Below, in pieces: positions 62,593 through 64,000 of a stretch of 64,000 nt of DNA. The DNA is from Diphasiastrum complanatum (lineage: Eukaryota; Streptophyta; Lycopodiopsida; Lycopodiales; Lycopodiaceae), in contig CM055096.1 in the NCBI GenBank assembly GCA_029204225.1, positions 72,421,349-72,485,348 on the forward strand, in the 5' to 3' direction. Numbering within the stretch: the first letter of the stretch is position 1; each line of letters opens with the position of its first letter. The notes beneath the pieces were generated by a model. It saw nothing but the letters and a program-made list of their open reading frames with translations, was not told the DNA's origin and did not search any database. Position numbers and translations under genes: made by a program.

Positions 62593-64000
62593 TTATTAAT
62601 GTCCACAAAATACCCTAAGGTATATAGGACTGAAAAAAGGTACTTGTCAAGTATGCACGGTGGGAGCATGAAAGCTCTACCACCTAAAAGAACAAAGAAA
62701 CAAGACTACAGGTAAACAAGAAATAATGATAGACAAGGAGAGCCTATCATCATATAAATGTCTCTCCGCCTGTGAAACAGTGATGTAAAGAATGTTGAGA
62801 CACTGTCTCTGAACGAACTTTCTCTCTTCGTCTCCGAGTGGATGGTCGGTGGCGTCTCTGCTGCCGTGAAGCTGTAGACCGTGGCCTGTGGGCTGGCTGT
62901 CCCTCTAGTCGCCGACACTGTCTCTGCCGTCTATGCATGGAGGCGTCCAGAATCTCAGCCTCCCCATCAGAATCAGTACTCTCCTGCCTCTGCCTCTGCC
63001 TCCGACGTGATAAACACTCATGTATGCTCAGCTGTATCAAGGGGGAGGTGTCAGCGTCTAGTCTCGCCATACGCAGGTTCGCCATCTCTCGGATCATCAG
63101 CGCAACACATCTGGGGTCCTCATACGATATCAAGGTAGAGAGTGTGAGTGGATGATCCTAAAACAAGCAGTGGTATCTCCCTTGGATCTCATAGTAGGCT
63201 GGGCATCTGAAGAGAAAATGAAACTCATCCTCTACGTCATGTGTATCACACATACTACAAATCCGAGCATCTCTCGAGATGCCACTATATCTGCCAGTCT
63301 CAAGGGCTAGCTGATGAGAGGAAACCCGAAACTGACCCATCACTATCCGCAGTCGGTGTGAGATACTATCCACTAGATATCCGGGAACAGTAGGATACCC
63401 AGCATGATCCCGAGATAGAAAATGTTTTCGATAAAACTCCGTCTTCACCCCAGATGGAACCTGCCAAGTGCTCTGAAGATATGCTCTATACAGGTGTCCT
63501 CAAATATACTGATGCGTACCCGCCGGTAGATCCGTAATGTGAATACTCCATGTGGAGGGGAGACGACAGGCCTGGGAATACCACGAAAAGGAGTGTCCCA
63601 CAGAATGTAGGTGCTGGGATGATGCCAAAGCTGCTGCAGCATAGTGTGTGTCTCTACCCTGAAGATCCTCCAGGCGCTGTATGAATGTGACAATATGGAA
63701 CAATGCCTCTAGCTGAATAGTGGGACAACAAACTCTGCCAATATAATATGATGTGGTATAGAGGACTTAGCCCGTATCATCCGAGATAGCATATGAATCT
63801 GAAGTCGTGAAATGTGTCCCCACTCGGTAGCCGTCAGGCTAGTACTCCATGTCTCTGATGCGTATAGAGCTGAGGGAACTACCATAGTGTCAAAGAGTCG
63901 GCACTTACTAGTCGCATCTCTAATGTGTGAACTAAAACATAGTCTCTCTAAATCTACCAATGATGCATAGCCCTTCCGTAACTTTGGTTTTGGCCACATT
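62590..64000 (-). mobile_element. LINE-h 3' part, continues beyond window
   Basis: 3' end with hairpin ATACC-TTAG-GGTAT (62610-62623), UTR, and the ORF2 C-terminal half. The 5' part lies outside the window. At 63975-64000 the sequence TTACGGAAG switches to the phrase for AKTKV, normally found earlier in RT, which hints at an internal deletion. Confidence 0.87.
62750..63999 (-). pseudogene. LINE-h ORF2 thumb and C-terminal domain
   Basis: Frames 63709-63999 (RKGYASLVDLERLCFSSHIR, SKCRLFDTMVVPSALYASET, SRMIRAKSSIPHHIILAEFV), 63445-63703, 63158-63448 (VSSHQLALETGRYSGISRDA, ICSMCDTHDVEDEFHFLFRC) and 62750-63133 (ISYEDPRCVALMIREM, PLIQLSIHECLSRRRQRQRQ). At the PIP position it has QLSIHECL, so the two aromatic residues are lost, and a long basic tail follows. 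Confidence 0.82.

Overview
This is a window of plant nuclear DNA made almost entirely of nested transposable elements. I see no convincing host protein gene and no RNA gene. The retroelement types (Ty3/gypsy with chromodomains, Ty1/copia, L1-type LINEs, hAT with plant DUF659-type transposase), the tRNA-Met primer sites and the plant-like splice sites point to a land plant with a large, repeat-rich genome. A fern or other non-flowering lineage is possible, but that is inference. All functional calls come from reading motifs; no database search was run.

Layout. 1-1354: no recognisable feature. 1355-17844: three minus-strand LTR elements nested like dolls. Outer element A is Tat/Athila-like, with a TGGCGCCG primer site and pol domains at 13693-15974. 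Inside it is chromovirus B (2049-12645). Inside B's right LTR is chromovirus C (6996-12256, TSD TTCTA). 17845-23250: mostly unassigned, with a decayed gypsy integrase on the minus strand (about 20400-21500), a CpG-rich MITE candidate (19015-19244) and a clear hAT-type non-autonomous element (22325-23072, TSD GTTTGAAC). 23253-26260: plus-strand LINE pieces. 26261-32698: a decayed plus-strand chromovirus with two LTRs, the second followed by a fresh primer site. 32700-37850: another plus-strand LINE and an ORF1-only LINE derivative. 40584-46297: a 5.7 kb hAT transposon with 8-bp TSD ATCTCGGT and a four-domain but broken transposase. 46306-64000: four LINE units on the minus strand, head to tail, joined only by (GA)n/(TC)n tracts. 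One carries a 1.3 kb solo LTR (48227-49559) and one a young copia element (52302-57720) with LTRs that read identical.

The most interesting system is the LINE family. Its members end in a short hairpin whose stem covaries between copies, then a GACRTTAATAA-like block and a (TC)n tail in place of poly(A). They sit head to tail at each other's (TC)n tails, as expected if reverse transcription is primed at (TC)n microsatellites. ORF1 resembles the vertebrate-L1 type (coiled coil plus RRM-like domain). ORF2 has AP endonuclease, RT, a CCHC motif, and in two copies a C-terminal PCNA-binding (PIP) box. Two ORF1-only derivatives share one 3' UTR, and one of them keeps the terminal hairpin and tail, which looks like parasitism of the same machinery.
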